From Capitulum mitella (Eukaryota; Arthropoda; Thecostraca; Pollicipedomorpha; Pollicipedidae): 64,000 bases of DNA. Shown here in pieces: positions 12,801 to 26,309 of this stretch (positions within the stretch are counted from its first letter, which is position 1; each line of letters opens with the position of its first letter). The DNA is taken from assembly GCA_030062745.1 (NCBI GenBank), contig CP099849.1:21936144-22000143 (forward strand). The letters run 5' to 3'. The position numbers and the translations under genes are program-made. Below the pieces are notes generated by a model. That model worked only from the letters and a program-made list of their open reading frames with translations, was not told the DNA's origin and did no database searches.

Positions 12801-15035
12801 TTTCTTCGGTGTTAAACAACATACTAGGCCCGAAATATTACTTTCAGAAACGGAACCCTTTCGGCAAATTACTTCACCTCAGAGTATAAATAAACCTCAG
12901 AATATCGGAGATACTACGGAAAGGAAAAAGCATGGGTACACAACATTCCATAAATTAATCACGAAGGGTGTTTTAGAACATAACACCGAAAATTGGTGGC
13001 GTTCAGAACGGCACAACGAAACAGCTGACCACCACCGGTCGTCACAATTAGCAAGTCAAAAGCGGACTGTACATGTGCCAACACTTTACACTGGTGACGA
13101 TAACTGCTCGTGATATCTATCCAAAACAGAAACGATGAGCTGTTGAATTGCATCATAGCAGCGTGCTAGTAGTCCAGAAATCTGTTGCCGAAGACCACCG
13201 GTAAACTGCAGTCCTGGAGATGATTTCTTTGCACAGTCTCCACGCGAAGCTTTCGACAGGCGGACCTAGACCAGTCACCCTCCGTCGGTACGCTTAACAG
13301 AGATAACTCTGCGTGAAATGCCAGCATTTCTAGCACAGAATGACCAATTAATGTTAAATTAAAAATTATTAAATTTAAATTAAATTAAATTAAAAAAAAC
13401 TGAATTAAAAAGTTACCAGACCTAGGAGTACCAGTCCCCTTCTCCCACACGTGTATGTAAGAAATTGGCGCCCCAAAGAATACAAAAATACTTTCCACTG
13501 CGTTGACATTGCAAATGTTTCCTGCGCAAAAACGGGGCAAAATCAAACGTATCAAAATCGACATAAAAAATGACACAATTTCAAGACTTCTCATGTCGAT
13601 TCAATAAGTTTGGCCGAGACTTTCCGGATCAAAATTACGAGGCGAGTGAAAACCCAAGTCTGAATACACCAAAGGAATCCTGCCACGAATGCAGTGACAA
13701 GAAAGGTTAACCAACACTGATGACACAGATAGGTTGTCATAGGACGTGCGCGAAACTTCTACACTTTCACGAGTACCGCATGTTCGATGGAATGTCCTGG
13801 CAAGTCACCTTCACCGGAAAGAAAGCGTGAATGTTGGGGCAGAAAACGACGACGTGCAGCACTTAAAGCTACGATACAATGGCACGGTGTAGTACACAGC
13901 AAACTTTACCCATGCCTGATGCGTGTAAAACTTTTCACCGACCAATTTAGTCAGCATTTTTCTACACCTCAGTACGAATGTCCTGAGTTTTTCAAGAGCA
14001 TGACACTGTTGGCAGTCATCGTCCCGGAAGACTAAAAAAAATGCCGAGAAATTATCACGGGTGTCACATGGGCCATACAACACGCGAGAAAGCCCAAGCA
14101 AGACAATTTCAAGAGGTGCACTCCGTATGCAGCATTATCGATGCTCAAATACTAATTATACTTCATACAAGCACGTTGTTCATCTTCTCGTTAGCACATG
14201 CCCATGCATTTCGGCGAGAGAATGGTACATACAATGACCGATTTAAGTAGCACGAAAACCTACGAAATATCAATTTTCTCGCTGGCTTCGCGGCACTACT
14301 AAAAGAACATTAAGGAGCCACCGCCACGTCGCCAAGTAACAGAGCGCAAAGCGGAATGTCATCACTGACCAGCTCACGATGCTAGTCACAGACATTACAA
14401 TATGGAGTCACTGAGAACTTCAGACTGGCATGAAGTACTATCGATAGAAAGCCAGAAGCAGAAGGCAACATCTGGTTATGTTGGATAGCTAGGGGATGGA
14501 GGAAACTGGGTCTTTTAAGTGCTGGGGCCCATACATGCAAGCTGTTGCAAGACCGAATATCGCAAAACCGACGTAAAGAATGAAGGTCAGAACGGCCTAT
14601 CGGTTAAAGCGTCGCTTTTCCAAGGTGACAAAGCATCCGCATGCCTTAGCGCTCTACCAGACAGCACGAGTATGCAGGAGAAAAAGACTTAGGGACATCA
14701 TTACGGGTTTTCGAATCGCGTTCACTGGCAAAACTTCTCAGAGCTCTAGTGCACTAGTGGCACGAACTACGCATGCGCGACCAGAAGAATGTAATGCAAG
14801 CCAACCGCAACGGCGCAACCATCTGGATTTTGACGGCAACTATGATGCAATATGCAAAATATTCTAGTCGAATACGGCAAGTCATAAGCGTCTCTACTTG
14901 AAAGCGTCGAAGACGTTAAACATCAGTTTAACCCCGCGGGGCTGTGATGTAAGAGGAACACCTTATGAAATCCCCACTTACAGATGGCATTTGCCGTAGG
15001 TTTATACGGGGCCCGCATACAGCGGCATATGGGGC
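12801..15035. other. Intergenic, no gene recognised
   Basis: AT-rich stretch with a TTAAATTAAA run at 13355-13395. At 14598-14680 there are faint tRNA-like box sequences (GGTTAAAGCGTCGC, and on the minus strand GGTAGAGCGCTAAGG), but no foldable tRNA. Confidence 0.35.
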
Positions 15036-15065
15036 TCCGAATGCGCGGTAACATGCGCATTCGGA
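15036..15065. repeat. Perfect 11-bp inverted repeat (hairpin)
   Basis: TCCGAATGCGC and GCGCATTCGGA flank an 8-nt loop. No downstream T-run and no recognised gene, so no terminator role is claimed. Confidence 0.6.
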
Positions 15066-15323
15066 ATGAGCAACAATGTCCAAAACTTGCAGCAGGAATA
15101 GTCGTAGAAACGTCTGTGGGTCCATTTGTTCGACACCAGCTACCATTTGCTTACGTCAACTCTTATTTCAAAGCTTGTTCAGGCCACGAGTTAAAGTGAT
15201 CGGCCGTTTCCGGGGAACACTTCACGAAGTACTGCACCTGGAAAATCTGACATGGTGAAAATCATTTGCAATCGCAAGGTACGTATGAGTGCATGCATTT
15301 AGTATAAAACGTCGATCCCTGCT

Positions 15324-15339
15324 TTGGCTGATCAGCCAA
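15324..15339. repeat. 16-bp perfect palindrome TTGGCTGATCAGCCAA
   Basis: Self-complementary over its full length, with an inverted half-site of the NF-I type (TTGGC...GCCAA, normally spaced by 5 bases; here 6 bases, TGATCA). Possible protein-binding site, no context. Confidence 0.4.
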
Positions 15340-16463
15340 TCGAGAGATGTGACCATAAAAAACGAAAGGGAATGTAACGCTGAACTAAACGGAACATTCC
15401 TTTTAACAAAAGAACTAACAAAAACGCTGCACATCAGTACAGTAACCGCACTTTATACGTCAGCGTTTTGCAAAAGGCTAGATCAGTCGATAACAAAGAT
15501 AAAGATAACGAAGGCTAACCAGAACACCAGACGGACCTCGAATTAAATCAGATGAGATATGGAACGACTGTGGCAAAATGTACGTCACGCATCCAACCGC
15601 GACTTGATTAACAAATCATGTCGACGTGAGCCAGGTGGCGCATTAACAGACGCGCACTTCTCAGTACTTGTTACTGTCACCAGTACTGCCTGCTGGTGGC
15701 GATTTCCAGTATACCTACCGAACATCGCAAACCGGATGGGTTCATATGCGACATGAATCTGCTCTCCACATCACTCGAGACGACAGCCACGTCTTCGGAG
15801 CATCGAAGGTCATTCGAATGTCTCTTAGCGGTCTCTTATACGCCATTTTCGATCAAGCCAGTCCTTCCGAATGATGGCAGTTCGCCATCACTTAAGGATG
15901 TTCATAGGAGTAATGAGTGAATAACAGGCTGCCAGCAGCCGATGTTTGCCATTTTTCTTTTATTCGACGTGATCTTCCACACAGATCTAGATAGGTGGCA
16001 TCCCTACCTATCAGCATACGTCCGAGTGAGTACAATGAGAGGGAAACCGGGACTCGATGTCGTCCCAAATGCTCGCCAGATGCACACTAGTTCAATTCCG
16101 CTTGGGCGATTCTGTTGTACCTCGGCTGATCAGTTTCTTTTTCTACTCCTGGGTGAAAAAACGCGGGTCGCGCTTTACCATCAAATCATTACGATGTCAA
16201 AAGGCAATACAATGAGATAGGATCCTACTAGGTCTCAAATGGATGAACTTATTAACTAAATGTCACGAAGCACATGTAAAATCGAACCCCATATTGGGCT
16301 ACTCGACGACACTTAACAGTACACAAATTCACACAGATTACTTCTGCGATTCTTCTGATGGACGACCCGCACAAACGCACGTTGCGCAGTCTGTTTTTGC
16401 GGGTGTGGGAGCATAGGTGCCTGCTCGGCCACTGCCTCCCTTAGTTTTCCAGTCGTCGCCCGC
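15340..16463. other. 3' flank of the DBHS gene
   Basis: Expected to hold the 3' UTR and poly(A) site of the minus-strand DBHS gene. One AATAAA on the minus strand lies at 15964-15959, about 500 nt past the stop; it is a candidate only. A short imperfect hairpin (AAAGGGAATGT / ACATTCCTTTT) lies at 15365-15404. Confidence 0.3.
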
Positions 16464-16634
16464 TCAGAACATTCGCGGACGCTTGTTGGGAAAGTCGTCG
16501 CCTTCGGCCTCCCTTCCTCGGCCCCCACGGGGGGCGCCCCGGAAACCTCCGCGGGCGCCACCTCGGCCGCCCCGGAATCCGCCCGGGGCGCCCCCGCGGC
16601 CGCGCCCGCCATAGCCCTGGTCCATACCGGCGCC
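16464..16634 (-). CDS. DBHS gene coding exon 9 (C-terminal RGG tail, stop)
   Basis: Begins after an acceptor CGTAG| and reads GAGMDQGYGGRGRGG..., then four RGG/RGA repeats, an acidic REAEGDD, and FPNKRPRMF before TGA at 16466-16464. The basic PNKR-type end matches the C-terminal nuclear localisation signal of DBHS proteins (vertebrate NONO ends in PNKRRRY). Phase 0; 56 residues. Confidence 0.88.
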   Translation of the reverse strand, partial: GAGMDQGYGGRGRGGAPGGFRGGRGGARGGFRGAPRGGRGREAEGDDFPNKRPRMF

Positions 16635-19600
16635 CTACGTGCAGCAGCGCGCGGCACGGGCAGAGAGGGAGAGAACAGAGAACATGGACCGTTAACGTCA
16701 GAACCGTGAACTGGGCACGGGCCTCCGGGGCGGGCGGGCACGACATATTTTCTCGCTTTCTCTCCAGAAACGGAACAGATACGGCCGCCATGCCGCCCCC
16801 GGGCGCTGTCACATGTCCTCGGCCAAGCGGACAAACGGCGGGATGGCCGTGTGAAGGATCTAGGTGTGAATTCATCATCACAAATCACCATTCACAACGT
16901 TCGGTTCTGTCACAGTCGCCGTCCCCAGATCCCATCTATCTATGACCAGATCCCATGTAGTCATTTTTTTCATCACAGGCAATCCATCACATTCATGTGA
17001 TGTCAGAAAGGAGGGATATTGGAACGTGCATCTTTCTGAAAGTCTGACGGAGTCATCGACAAATTTTTGTGCGATTTATGTCCTTCAGATGTCCGCATCC
17101 CGCAAATTTCTTCCTCGCTCTCCTGAGTTCAAACTGGACAATCCGACACATAACTATGCGGCGAAGATGAAGTAGTCCATGTACGTCCTGAGTTCAAATC
17201 AAACAGGTACGTGGCAAAAGTCGTACGACCATATTGTGGAAACACAAAAGTTAACACATCTTTAGGAGTGCAGCTGGCATATAATATAATTCGACTACTG
17301 ACCCTTGGCGCCAGTACGGTGAATATCTGGCATAATACAACAGCTACCACCCATACAGTACATTTGTTTCAACGTAGCCGGGCACAAAGTTTGACAGGAT
17401 TGTACGATAAACATGTTTTCAGTGTGAGTCAGGCACAGTTTTCGGCAGATGCCGCTTTGGTGCATCCATTACTGTCACCGCAATCCGGAAATCTGCGACA
17501 ACAAAAAACTACAACAAAATACCAAAATATCGACTTTGCTAGATGCCATAAAGATATGCACAGGAAAGGAAAAGATGGATAACTGAGGATCAGACATGGA
17601 TAAAAGATGACTGGCCCCATCGACGCCACTTTGCGGGAAAACGGGAAAAATATACGCCAAAATGCCTAAAATTCAACTAATGATAGTCTTGGGCCAGAAA
17701 TCGATGCCACTGGGTCTAATAGGCACGGTTTCAGTCACGTCCCAACTAAATACAGTCCACGTTTGACTTGCCCACACAAAAGGATGTAGGTCCAGTTTAC
17801 GTCTCGGATCGTCAGGTGCGTACTGCTATGGTACTAATTATTCGTAAGAAGTAACATGTTTACGAGCACAAGCCATTCATGCTTGGTTAGACGCAGAAAT
17901 ATCAGGCCGAAGACTACCCAGTTACACAGTCATTTATCACCCATGGGCACGGGGACAGCTTACAGGACATTTAAAAAGTTCTCTGATCCGTGGCATTACG
18001 ATCCGCCTCTGGCGCCTTGTCAGCATAAATAACCCCAGGCTTCAGTGCAGTTTTGTGGAAAATAAGAATGTTCGTCTGACGGGTGCGGTAGGAAAGGGAT
18101 AGACACGAACAGGTTGTCATTTTTTTAAGGCAATTTCCGCAAAACGAAATACTCATTCATCTGAGATAGGCAGCACCCCCGTGTATCAGTCCGAGCAAGG
18201 CGTGGGTTTTCGAACCACTTGAAAACTTCGGAGCACCCAAGGAGCGGAATGGCGGCCAATAATACTGAAATGAATCGTATGTAACTGGCGTCAAAAAAAA
18301 CGCAACACCAGTATCTGTTCTGTTTCTGGAGTTCAATTAAACATTGATGCATCCTGCAGATCTCTGCAACACACATGGTTCAAGTTAGATATGACAATAC
18401 TATTTTCATGTCAACCATCGAAGTGCGTACGCCAAATAATACATCATCGCAATTCAATCCCCGAAGTACAAACAAATCGAAGACAAGTTAGTACAGTTTA
18501 TGTATAAGAGCTCGCACTGGACGTCCGATAACGAGAAGGATGGTTCCAACGGCCGGAGCTAATTTCATTTCAGTATTAAGTATTCGTGCCACAACTTGAC
18601 CATCGCCCGCGCGGGCCCAGCACCAAAATGCTGAATGGGGGCAACATGAGGGCAAGGGGGGGGGGCATTGGCCGATACAACTATCGTCCCGGGAAACTCG
18701 GCTTCCAGCCCGTGTTGATTCTCATGTATCTGTACCATGTTATCTATCATACCTACATGTGTCAGGCGATATATGCATATATAGATGTTGATACAGATAC
18801 AAATGCAATTCATTCTGACAAGATGCGAAAAGCATAATGCACGGTATTGTGCTTTCGTTTTTGTTTCAGATAGCAGCGCCATTTGAAGTGCGACTCAATA
18901 CCTGCATGGCCGCAGCCATCTGCTCCGATTCGACAGTTCAAACGGGCGTGAGAACGCCGCTGCATCCAATTAAAATATTCTCTCAGACGGTTGTTTTCGG
19001 CGGTCCCAAATGTAGGAAAAATTGCGAGAGTTCGGCACCATAACTCCATTTTAACTACACACCCGCAGTAAAGATGGGAAATAGCTACTGCGGTACATAG
19101 TTCGTTTCTAAGTGGGCGTAACTTTATTCTCACGTGTAACTAGGGTCCCCAAGCACAAACTTCCTACTTCCATGTCGCAGCCAGCATGGCTTGCCTGAAC
19201 AGCTCTACAATGCCTTTAAGGACGCACGCAGCTTGGCAAACCTTGGAACATGTCCTCCGGGGCTGTTCTTGTTTCCCTCAACGACTGTGACGGTGCAATT
19301 CAGTATGAGCCACGGAAACCATGCTTCTCGCTCGTCACATATTTCACCTCCTCGTTAGTAATGCAAACAAGGCCCCGCACCAAAAGCGGTCGTCCAGTGC
19401 GAGCTCCATGGGGTAGTACAGCTTCCAGATATGTTACCAGCATCTGGTAATAACTCATCATTGCTAGTCCTCTTAAGGTCCCGCTCACAAATGATGAAAC
19501 TGACTGATGAGTCCCCAGTCCTTTCGGATTTTCTGTTTAAAACCGCCGCGCATGAACAAATGCGCAGGCAGTGTCTACAGAAAAATATTAAATGACCAAA

Positions 19601-22600
19601 TCGCGTGAAGGAAACACTGCACATAAGATGCAATAATCGGTAACCAGTCCTGCCCGTTTCAACATTCCCCAGTTCCCAATCGACTGACTAAGCTTCCACC
19701 ACTTGCGCCCTCCCCCCCCCATACCCTCACAGCCGAACAGATCACCTACCTGGCCGCCGCCACGCCCGCCGCGTCCCATACCGCCGCCTGCAACACCAGC
19801 CACGGCCCGGTCAGACGCAGCCGGGGCCCCAGCATCCCCGGCACACCGGATCGGAGATCAAGGAGCACTGGTGGCACTGCGAACCTCACAATCGTTCTTT
19901 TTTCTATCACTGGACGTCCTGGTTTTCCTCGCTTGATGATAGCCGCCAAAGGAACTTCTCGGACACAATAAAAGCGCCACAAAAATAAGAAACAACCCAC
20001 CTCGACCACAGCTTCCGAGCCAACGGTGAACAGCTCCACCACCACGGCCAATCGCCACTCACGGCCCTTTTCCTGTCAGACACGCAGGGCGGAGCGCCGA
20101 GGAGCCCCCCGCCAACCGGCTGGTACTCACCCATGCCGCCAAAACCGCCGGCCGGCGCGCCCCAGCCGCCGGGCTGGCCGAAGGCGGGGTCCTGGTCCCC
20201 GGGCGGTCCAGCGCCCACCACCTGGTCGCCCCAGATGACCGGGTCCTGCTGGTCCAGCAGGTTGCTCAGCTCGTTCGCCTGCAGGAGGACGGCGCCACTC
20301 AGTCGGCGCGGCGACCGAGACCGGGCCGACGAAAGGCAGCCGGCACGCGACATTGCACCAGAAAATTACGTGGTATCAATTATGATCCGAGGGAGTACGT
20401 GCAGTGCGCGCTTTGCCAACCTTAACAACTCAAAATATCTGGCTTCAAGCTCAAAGCACCTTTAAGGGAGAAACTAGATGGAATGCACGCATTATATTAC
20501 TGTAACTCACACAGTTAACTGTACGCGCATAAAAAAAAAAACGCATTACGGCGGTGAGTGGTTTGAAGCATATCGTGCAGCCACACTCCAGTCCGAGTCC
20601 TGGCCTCGCTGACCTTCATGAACAGCTGGTTTTCCTGCTGCCGCCGCTTCAGGTCTTCTTCCGACTGGCGCATGCGCGCCTGCATGGTCTCCTGGCGGCG
20701 CTGCATCTCCTCCTCGAGGCGGCGGCGCTCGTCCTCGCGCTGCTGCTGGCGCACGTCCCAGTCGCCCTTCGTGCGCTCTTGCTCCAGCTCGCGGCGACGC
20801 AGCTGCTCGCGCAGCATCTCCGTCTCGTGCTGCCGCCGGGCAAACTCCATCTGGTCGCGCAGCTTGTCCATCTCCATCTTGATCTCCTGCTCGAGCTGCT
20901 GGCGGCGCTCCTTCTCCAGCTCGTATAGCTGCTTCCAGCGACTGCCGTACTCGCTTTCGAAGGTACCAGGCTGCGCAAAGCGGGGCCCCACCTGCAAGTG
21001 CGTTAGTTGTTGAAGCGATGCACCAATGCGACCAGGTACGCATGTTCCTATCCCAAGGTGACAAAATGATACCTTTTCTGCGCGTACAACTTCAACATGT
21101 TAACTGCAGGCCAGAATAATATATCCTATGATATGCTGTTATAAAGATGCAACAATAAACAAAGAAACATAAAAGACATCAAAATTAAACAGCATATCAG
21201 GCAATAAAACCGAATACAATTATCCCCATCATCGACATTATTTACCGAGCGTTCGCGCCTGTATTCTTGATGTTTCTTTGGTAAAACTTTCTCACAGAGT
21301 CCCTCCTCTTCATCATCTTCTTTCAGTGCTTCCACTTCGACCGGGCACAAACTCCTGCCACAAAACCATGTGAATTGAAAAAAGAACAAGGTGTTTCTAT
21401 AAGCCTGGAAAAAGCTTTTATGCCAGCTTAAGATTTGCACTGAATAAACCAGATAATGTTGATTTAAGGCACCATTATATCCCATAATACTGGTTAGAGG
21501 ATGTATTCTATCAGCAATACAATAATAGCTGAGGAACACAGCACATGCAACATCTTTAACAGTACCAATCCAAACATCCAAAGCTATGGCCACTTTCATG
21601 AATGGGACACAGCCAGATCTCAGCATCAAGTACAAGGCAGTATCATCACAACATACTCACTCTGTGATGAAGAAGCTGCTCTCTGTGCACTTGTTCAAAC
21701 AGGCCATTGCACATGGCTTCTTGGCAAACTCCAAAATGCCCTCTCCCGTTGATTTGCCACGCTCGTCAACCACGACCACAGCTCGTTCAAGCTGGAACAA
21801 TGACAGTCACCATATGCTGTGAATGGGTAACTTGCAGTCGGCCAGGTCATGTATGCCATATCCCAGGCAATTAAAATGAGCCCAGTAATTTCCAACCAGA
21901 ACATGGTCAGATCCGTGCTTGTGTTTTAGTCCCAAATACTGGTGTAACTGTCCCAGTAGCGATGCAGGCATCCAAATACACAAACAAACAATGCATACAT
22001 TAACCTGAAAGCAATCATGGTTTTGTGGTCAATGTATTATGCTTCAGACCAAGTCTGAACGTCCAGACAAATATATTCTACAGCCAACAGGCTTCAGAGA
22101 CATCACGAGCAACATGTTCAATCACTCACAAAACAGCTTGGGTCTTCTCTGGTCCTTACCTCACCAAACACGGAGAATGCCAACTCCAAGAGTTCATTGC
22201 TGACCCATGGTGACAGACGTTTCACTTTCAGGCTGGTGCCCATCGCCGAAAAGCGCACCTTCAGCAGGCGACCATTCCTCTGAGTACCATTGAGTGCCTG
22301 GCGTGCCTTCTCCGCATTCTCTCTGTAGTCCTGAAAACCAAAGTACCCATTTTGAGGAAACTGCCAAATCACACAGGGTTGGAAAATGGATCCACTACTT
22401 GTTTTGGAGTAATGGACTTTTCGGCATGACACTTTTTGGCAAGACACAACAAGAAGTATTGCAAAGATTACAGGACTACAACACAAATGCCTTCCTGTTT
22501 GCATATACAATGCCTTGCAAATGCGCATAGTGATATTGCTAATTTGATATACTAATTGATTTATATCATTACAATACAATGATAACAAAATACATGCAAG

Positions 22601-25600
22601 CAAGTAGGAGACATCAAAACTGACAATATCAACATTATGAAAGATGCAATGAAATACATGCATGATTCTAAATAGTTTTTGCACACAAGACTGCAGGTAC
22701 AACAGTGCTAACTGGTAAACATACCACCACAAAACATAATGTTACTTACCAGCTTGATAAATCCAAATGCTTTTTCCAGGTTAAGGTATGGCTCAGCTGT
22801 TTCTCCAAACACTTTGAACATCTCCTGGAACTCTTCCATACTGGTTCCATCTGTCAGATTGCCAACAAACAGCCTGCATTTGTTTGTGAACTTCTTCGGC
22901 TCCTTGTCCTCCGAAACCGGAAGGTCATAAGTAGGCCCGGATATACTCTGCAGTTTCTCCATCAGACGATCCTGCAAGCAACATCAAGCATGCCACAGTT
23001 TAGTTATACTTTGCTGCTGTATTCAGTCTAATGGGCAACATAATTCCTGTACCACATCACGGCAAGGAGTTCCATCGCTTTTAATCTTTTAGATCAATTC
23101 CTAATACACAGTATGCCTCGAAGTTGTACTTCAAGGAGATTCCCCGCGAATTTCCCGTATCATTTTCAACAGTCCTACTGTCAACTGTTGCAAGATGTCA
23201 CGATCCGACAAGTGCCAAAGAACATTTGCCACAGACCCTTACAGAGTCATACCAGCAGTAGCCCAGGACTAAAGAAAGCAGCTTTTGTCCATTTACACCA
23301 TTTATTTCCCCTCATTTAAGTCTTTTAATGCACTGGGCACCATTTTTCAAGTCAAATCTATTCACAATTTCCTTTCTTCCTTTGCCATATTTCCAGGGGA
23401 CAGCAACAAAGCCAAATAATTTGTCCAATATGTTGAAGTCTCATGACTTTCTGTCAGTGACAACCAGAGGGGTTGCAGGAGTGCACTACGAGGGGCAGTG
23501 GGATTACAGGAGTGCATTATGCACTTGCAACATTTACCAGCCTTGTTCAAGACTGTACATTTATAAAACAAAAACAAAAGCAAATGTAGTGTGCTGAGAC
23601 ACAAACCTTTGATCATGGAACTTCCCTTCTGAGTTTAGAACCAATTATAATCCCTGCACACAGGTATAACCACTCCCATGTGGACAAAGCCACAAAGTCA
23701 CTTCATTTTATGAAGTTCATACAATCTCTGTTTCCCAACTGCATATGTAAGTGTGTCTCAATGGGCACTGCCTGAGATGTGTTTCAATGGTAGCCTGTTG
23801 CTCATGATAACGTTAATCACGAACAGTGCCAAAACTCTGTATGTTGGGATGGCACGTTTTGGCCTTGGCACCTCAGCAAGATGCAAAAAGTTGTCTGTGA
23901 AGTCAAATTTAGATTTAATTTCATTCATTTTTGCCTGGCATGGCTTAGCCTGGATCAACCAGGATTAAGCTGGGGGCAGGGGGATGGTAAGCTTGCCCCT
24001 ACCCCCTCTCAGCCAGGATTTTTGCTCTTCAAATAAGAAAGTGTGGATTTGCAAGGGCCAAGGAGCAAATCTGATCTAGTTCTTTGTTTTTCTTTTACCA
24101 TATAATGTAGCCAAAAAAATATTCCACACCATTTTTCATCTTGTGACCATACCTAGTGGCCAAAATAGGACAACAAAGGCAGGATTTTAGGCGTCTGCGT
24201 CCCTCCCGTTATTTGGAATCCTGTGTCCCTCTGACATTTTTTCGATACATGGCAAGGGATGGTCGAGGAGACTCTGCCCCTTGTAGTGTCCAAAAAATTT
24301 CTTGCCAGCTTAAGCTAGATCCCCTTGGGCAGTTACAGGGGCACTTTTGGTGGTGTCGGCCGTCTGCCGCGTCAGGACCCTAGTGATGTCAGGCTCCTTT
24401 TACATTTTCACGTGTACCTTCGAACGTCTCAGGCGCTCGTCTGGCGGTTTCAAGGGACACATCGGAATGTTTCGCGGACCTATCTGGCAGTTTCAAGGAT
24501 GCTTTGGCCATTTCAGGATCCCTTCTGTTGTCCTTAGGACATTTTTGCCATCAAGGAGCCTCTCAGGCAGTAAAAAAGGGCCCTCTATAAGGTCAAGCAC
24601 AGAGGTCGTTTGGCCATTTCAAGGAGCCACCTAGACATGTGAGTTTAGTGGTTTCATGGGCCCTTCTGGTCATCTCATAGGCCCTTATACCTAAAGACTG
24701 CTTGTTAATGGAAGCACCTCTAGCAATCTCAGTGGATTTCCTGTTGTTTAAGGTGTCCCTCTTGTCATTCCTAGCAAACATTTTTGCCATCTCTGGGGCC
24801 CTCTGGCACTTACAAGACCTTTCAGCGGTCTCCAGGCCTCAGTGCAGTGTCATGGGCCCCCTCAAGTCTCCTGGGGTGCTCATGGCTGTATCAGGGGGCT
24901 TTCTCTGTTACATGGGGTATATCAGGCAGTCTTAGAGCCCCTCTACCCAAATCAGGGACCTTTGATGACACTGCAGGGGATGCACTGTTAATCTCAGGGG
25001 ACCTTTTCCATGCTGGGAGGCTCCTTAAACATTCAGGGCCCCTCAACATCTACAGGCCCCTTAAGCTGTCTTACCAAACCCTTATCTCTGACTTACAGGG
25101 GCCCCTCTCACCCTTTTGGCAGTCTCAGGGGTCCTCTGCCTTGCAGAAATCCACCTTGCCATCTCAGGACCCACCTGATTTTCCCAGGGCCCCTGATGGC
25201 AAAAAGGGACATCCTGATGGCATCAAGAGCCCCTCAAATTTCCAAAAGTCAGTACAACCCATTTGGGGCCCCTCTTGAGGTTGAGAAGGTAACTCATGAG
25301 TTGCTATTCAGGGGGCCTCTCTGACTAGCCAGAGGTTCCTTTTGCCATCCTGGGCACCTAGTCTTGGCATTTAGGCATTTAGTCTTGCCATCTCAGGCCC
25401 TGGCACTTTCAGCAGTCTCATGGACCCTTTCCCATGCTGGGGCTGCTCTGCAGTCTCAGGGCCCTTGAGGTTCCAGAGGCTTTTCTATCCATCTTAGAAG
25501 TTATCTTGCCATCTCAGGACCTCATTACCCCCACCACCCCACCACTGCCCCAAGGCCCTCTGACTGCAATGAGAACCTTCAGCTTTTCACACAGGCCTAT

Positions 25601-26145
25601 GAAGTCCATTTGGGGAACCAATATTCCAGGGCCCTGGCACCTTCCTCAGGACTCAGTAATTGTATTTGCCACCTCAGGGACCCTTCTCACAGTCTCATAA
25701 GCACTCTGCAGTGATGAGGTCCTGCTATGGTGTTAGGGATTTCATTGGGAATTCCAGGTGCCCTGCTATCTATCTCAGGGCCCACCTAGCTCTCCCAACT
25801 GTCCCTTTAGTTTTTGTTTCATTTTGTTTGATATTCTCCAATTCTGTATCAAGAATTTCTTTCCCAGACAATTTAATTCACTGATTTTTAACTAGAACAT
25901 TTATGCATTTCTTTAAAATTATAACTGCACCTTACTATATTTTTGACTAATTACAAAATCCATACAAACTTGTTTCTTTCCAAAACAATTTACATTGCAT
26001 ATTAGTTATTTCCAAACCTTTTTCATTACTCTGGCTCAGACCTAAAAAAAAAAAAAAAAATATATAAATAAAAAAAAATAAAAAAAAAAAAATAAAAAAC
26101 CCTTTTTTTATATTTTTTTGGTTTTTAAAAAAAAATTTTTTTTTT

Positions 26146-26183
<38 letters not shown>

Positions 26184-26262
26184 TTTTTGTTTTTTTTTTA
26201 TTTTTTTTTTTTTTTTTATTTTTTTTTTTTTTTTTTTTTTTCCTTCATTTAAAACTTTTTTT

Positions 26263-26309
<47 letters not shown>

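Noticed and set aside
14598-14690. tRNA gene or tRNA-derived SINE
   Set aside because: A-box-like words occur on both strands, but no B-box at the right spacing and no cloverleaf could be drawn.
15036-15065. Rho-independent terminator
   Set aside because: A good hairpin but no T-run, and the setting is eukaryotic.
16313-16891. 192-codon minus-strand frame over the DBHS last exon
   Set aside because: It is a different frame from the one that joins in phase with exon 8 and ends FPNKRPRMF; it reads the RGG-coding repeat out of frame.
20546-21064. Long frames on both strands at 20.5-21.1 kb other than the DBHS exon
   Set aside because: They are shadows of the Glu/Arg/Gln coiled-coil exon, whose codon use leaves five frames open.
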